DNA of 7,271 bases, taken from positions 1 through 7,271 of the forward strand of contig JALOBF010000075.1 in assembly GCA_023228385.1 (NCBI GenBank). The letters are read 5' to 3'. Positions 5,097 to 7,271 of the stretch are shown here, piece by piece. Position 1 is the first letter of the stretch; every line of letters begins with the position of its first letter. A program made the position numbers and the translations under genes. The DNA is from Bacilli bacterium (GTDB lineage: Bacteria > Bacillota_I > Bacilli_A > ML615J-28 > CAG-698). The notes beneath the pieces are model-generated. The model saw only the letters and a list, made by a program, of their open reading frames with translations. It was not told the origin of the DNA and searched no databases.

Positions 5097-6920
5097 TTAA
5101 TAATTTTCAATTGCAATCCATTTTGCAAAGTATTTTTCAGCGGGGGCATCAGTGGGGTTAAGGAAATAAACCCTGTCGCCGCTAAAATCACTAGTTACAT
5201 ACCACCCGCCAAAAGCATATCCTTCTTTATGCGGGAGGCTTAAATATGTTTTTTGGATATCAAGATGTTTGGTTAATGGATAGGTAACATCATAAGATAC
5301 AAGATTGTTGCCTTCTAGGCGGTAGCCTTTGTTGGGCTGAGGAACCGTTTTTCTTAGTTTTTCATACGTAGCATCAGGTATACTTTGAGTACCGTAGAGA
5401 TAACCGTCAAGGACAAACCCCGCTAAAGATTTTCCGTTTTCGGCATCCCATAAGTTAACGGTATACCGCTGTCTTTGCATTAATGATACAAGTTCGATCA
5501 GATGCAGATATTTGGATTTATAGGGTTCGGTTCCAAAGAAGCCACCTTCAATGGTCAGCAATTCGCCGGTAGTAGCATTACCGGTTCCTTCGGTAAGGAA
5601 GAATTGGCTGTATCCGTCATTGTCCTTTGATGTATTGGAAGAGGTCCAGTTATATAGCGCAACCGGATCATCGTAGTTAGCCGAGAAGGTTGCCCATGTT
5701 GTTTTATGCAGTTTGGATGCAACAATTGAGGAAGTTAAGAGATTTTTATCTTTAAGGTAAGTATAAATATCAATCATCAATATTTCCGGCAGATTAGAAA
5801 ACGCATCAATGCCATTTGTTGCATCGGTAACGGAGTTGGCGGTAAAATACCAATTGCCGCCGTTTAATTCATAGACGATATTGCTGACGTTTGCCCATCT
5901 TCCGTAAAGTTCGCGGTTACCGGTATTGCCGGAAGGAATACTGGTAATGGGTTCGCCCGTGAATACGGAATCAAGGTACCAGCCTACAAACTCAAGCCCT
6001 TCTTTTCCTAATCCTTCTATTTCAACGCCGTTTTCGATATCGTATGATGCAGGAATATGAGTTAGGAGATTATCGCCGTCGTAATAAGTGATTGTATAGG
6101 TAACGACTTGATATTCTGCGGTTACAGTTAAGTCTTCTTTTATATTTTTAAAATCAAGGTTCCATCCGGTAAATAGGTAACCGTTTTTACTTGGCTGATT
6201 GGGAGCTACTGCATCCTCGCCATATCTGATCGTATCAGACGAAAGAACGGTATCATCGCTATCTACAAAAGTCACATTGAAATAAATTGGTTCATAATAA
6301 GCATTTACAACTAAATCATCGGTAATCACATCAAAGTCTTGATCCCATTCAACAAAATCATATCCTTCTTTTTCCGGCGGTGTCGGAGCCGTTGCTTTAC
6401 CGTTAAAAGGCACTTCTTGTTCGTCAATAATAGTATCACCGTCTTTAAACTTAACTGTAAAGACATTGATTTTAAAACAGGCATTAACCACCATATTTTC
6501 AGTTACCTGGTCGAAGGCTTTATCCCAATTGGTAAAAGTATGCCCGATCCGGGTCGGGTCTTCGGTTGGCGGTGTTGCTGCCTGTCCATAATCAACCGTT
6601 ACGGTATGAACAGTTAAGTTTCCGCTTTTGAAAACCACAGTGAACTTCTTGATTTTCCAGTTTGCGTATAAAACCGTAGTTTCTTTAATTGCTTGATTTT
6701 CATAAACTTCTGTGTATTTATCATCCAAATACCAACTGTCAAAATCATATCCTTCCCGTACCGGCGTCGGCAGTTTGGAAAGAGATTCTCCCTTTTTCAC
6801 AATTAACGGTTTGATTACTTCGCTGGTTCCGGTATTGAATTGAACTTCAATTTCTTTGGTACATCCGGCAAGGAAAAGAAACAAAAAAACTAAACATAAA
6901 AACCATTTTAAATACTTCAT
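5097..6920 (-). CDS. Surface lipoprotein with InlB-type B-repeats (Listeria-Bacteroides repeats) and an inserted domain
   Basis: The 607-residue product begins with a lipoprotein signal peptide: K2 and K5, a hydrophobic stretch 6-17, and the lipobox LAGC with C20 as the lipidated residue. Five B-repeat units follow, each with a G-Y/H/L-x-F-x-x-W core: about 24-89 (EGYDFDSWY), 92-150 (IGHTFTNW), 153-210 (EGYDFVEW), 213-270 (NGYLFTGW) and 274-343 (EGLEFVGWY). A sixth begins at 347 (NIVYELNGGNW), but its second half (EGYAFGGWY, 566-574, to FAKW, 598-601) is found about 190 residues later. Between lies a mixed domain (about 358-545) with aromatic-rich YKSKYLHLIELVSL (467-480). B-repeats are beta-grasp-like and usually mediate surface display or adhesion. 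The protein is probably anchored outside the membrane; its ligand is unknown. The ribosome site AAAGAGGTGG precedes the ATG. It faces the yaaH-like gene and seems to be transcribed alone. Confidence 0.88.
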   Translation of the reverse strand: MKYLKWFLCLVFLFLFLAGCTKEIEVQFNTGTSEVIKPLIVKKGESLSKLPTPVREGYDFDSWYLDDKYTEVYENQAIKETTVLYANWKIKKFTVVFKSGNLTVHTVTVDYGQAATPPTEDPTRIGHTFTNWDKAFDQVTENMVVNACFKINVFTVKFKDGDTIIDEQEVPFNGKATAPTPPEKEGYDFVEWDQDFDVITDDLVVNAYYEPIYFNVTFVDSDDTVLSSDTIRYGEDAVAPNQPSKNGYLFTGWNLDFKNIKEDLTVTAEYQVVTYTITYYDGDNLLTHIPASYDIENGVEIEGLGKEGLEFVGWYLDSVFTGEPITSIPSGNTGNRELYGRWANVSNIVYELNGGNWYFTANSVTDATNGIDAFSNLPEILMIDIYTYLKDKNLLTSSIVASKLHKTTWATFSANYDDPVALYNWTSSNTSKDNDGYSQFFLTEGTGNATTGELLTIEGGFFGTEPYKSKYLHLIELVSLMQRQRYTVNLWDAENGKSLAGFVLDGYLYGTQSIPDATYEKLRKTVPQPNKGYRLEGNNLVSYDVTYPLTKHLDIQKTYLSLPHKEGYAFGGWYVTSDFSGDRVYFLNPTDAPAEKYFAKWIAIENY

Positions 6921-6951
6921 AATCCACCTCTTTCTCTATCAATTCAAAATT

Positions 6952-6960
6952 ATTTTATCA
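6952..6960 (-). promoter_or_regulatory. Possible extended -10 promoter of the lipoprotein gene
   Basis: On the minus strand the sequence reads TGA followed by TAAAAT (6952..6957), five of six matches to the -10 consensus with a TGN extension, about 32 bases before the start codon. No good -35 lies 17 bases upstream, which extended -10 promoters can tolerate. AT-rich surroundings make this uncertain. Confidence 0.35.
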
Positions 6961-7005
6961 TATTTAAATAAAAAATGCCATATTGTTTTTGCATAAGCCT
7001 TGTTA

Positions 7006-7271
7006 TTACTGATTTTTTTGAGAAAAAGATTTATTAACTTTTTCCAAAAAATTATTAACTTTCGACCAGTTTTTCCAGATATAATTACTGCCGATAATAA
7101 AAAACAGGATGATAATTCCCCAGATAACCAGTCCGAAGCCATGGAAAGGAATGATTTCTCCGGTCCCGAGGACGCACATAAATATAATTGGAACAGGTCT
7201 TAAAACTAAAACGGAAAGGGCAAAAAAGCGCCATGATATTAAAGTGATACCGGCAATAAAACAGATGATAT
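7006..7271 (-). CDS. C-terminal end of a VTT-domain (TVP38/TMEM64, DedA-like) membrane protein, N-terminus outside window
   Basis: The frame is open from the right edge and ends at TAA (7006..7008), giving the last 87 residues. It begins in a helix with AGITLISWRFF (6-16), then LRPVPIIF (23-30), GTGEIIPFHGFGLVIWG (35-51) and a hydrophobic helix IIILFFIIG (52-60), ending with a charged tail (YIWKNWSKVNNFLEKVNK, 63-80). The pattern of A-G-hydrophobic-x-W-R-F-F, then R-P-x-P, then G-x-G and a last membrane helix fits the second half of VTT proteins, which include DedA and TVP38/TMEM64 proteins implicated in lipid scrambling or transport and ion-linked processes. Only the tail is seen, so the exact subfamily is uncertain. 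No strong terminator follows it, only a weak 4-bp hairpin and T-run (about 6972..6992) before the lipoprotein promoter region. Confidence 0.65.
   Translation of the reverse strand, partial: IICFIAGITLISWRFFALSVLVLRPVPIIFMCVLGTGEIIPFHGFGLVIWGIIILFFIIGSNYIWKNWSKVNNFLEKVNKSFSQKNQ

Noticed and set aside
6339..6617. 92-codon plus-strand frame
   Set aside because: It is antisense to the B-repeats of the lipoprotein; the repeat protein on the minus strand is unambiguous.
6939..7203. Two 67-codon frames, one on each strand, near the right edge
   Set aside because: Both overlap the VTT-like C-terminus in other frames; only the VTT frame is membrane-protein-like and open to the edge.

Overview
The window looks like a walled, endospore-forming, low-GC member of the Bacillota (Bacilli or Erysipelotrichia-like). 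The DNA is AT-rich, Shine-Dalgarno sites are strong (GGAGG and GAGGTGA types), Trp is written TGG throughout, and UGA is used as a stop, so this is not the mycoplasma code. Two proteins belong to families tied to sporulation or germination: a YlbJ-type membrane protein and a YaaH/SleL-type cortex glucosaminidase. A lineage more exact than this cannot be read from the window.

Layout. On the minus strand, 1459 to 1 holds a two-gene operon: a LysM amidase (758..1459) overlapping by four bases the start of a ylbJ-like gene that runs off the left edge. Divergent from it, on the plus strand, is a stand-alone receiver-like protein (1562..1981) closed by a terminator. A strong promoter at 2234..2262 then drives two tandem tRNA-Arg genes (anticodons UCU and CCU). 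From about 2445 to 3777 lies a relic-rich stretch. It holds a decayed IS21-type transposase fragment (2516..2645), a good promoter with a long leader ahead of one small intact gene of unknown function (2919..3131), a terminator-like hairpin, and a decayed gene read in two frames (3329..3763) whose last frame ends 14 bases before yaaH. The yaaH/sleL-like gene (3778..5058) and, convergent to it, a lipoprotein with InlB-type B-repeats (5097..6920, minus) share a perfect 15-bp bidirectional terminator. At the right edge is the C-terminal end of a VTT-domain (TVP38/TMEM64, DedA-like) membrane protein on the minus strand.

How the genes may work together. The amidase and the YaaH-like enzyme attack complementary bonds in peptidoglycan (the lactyl-amide bond and the glycan strand). 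Both carry LysM domains and neither has a signal peptide, as expected for proteins made in the mother cell and placed on or around the spore rather than exported by Sec. The coupling of the amidase to ylbJ, and a possible sigma-E-like promoter in front of it, fit this reading, but it remains an inference. The lipoprotein is probably a surface protein; the VTT protein is probably a membrane transporter or scramblase-like protein. Neither has a visible link to the spore genes.

I did not find a convincing new multi-gene system. The points most worth a second look are the amidase-ylbJ coupling, the receiver domain with degraded active-site residues, the roughly 190-residue domain apparently inserted into a B-repeat of the lipoprotein, and the decayed region upstream of yaaH.
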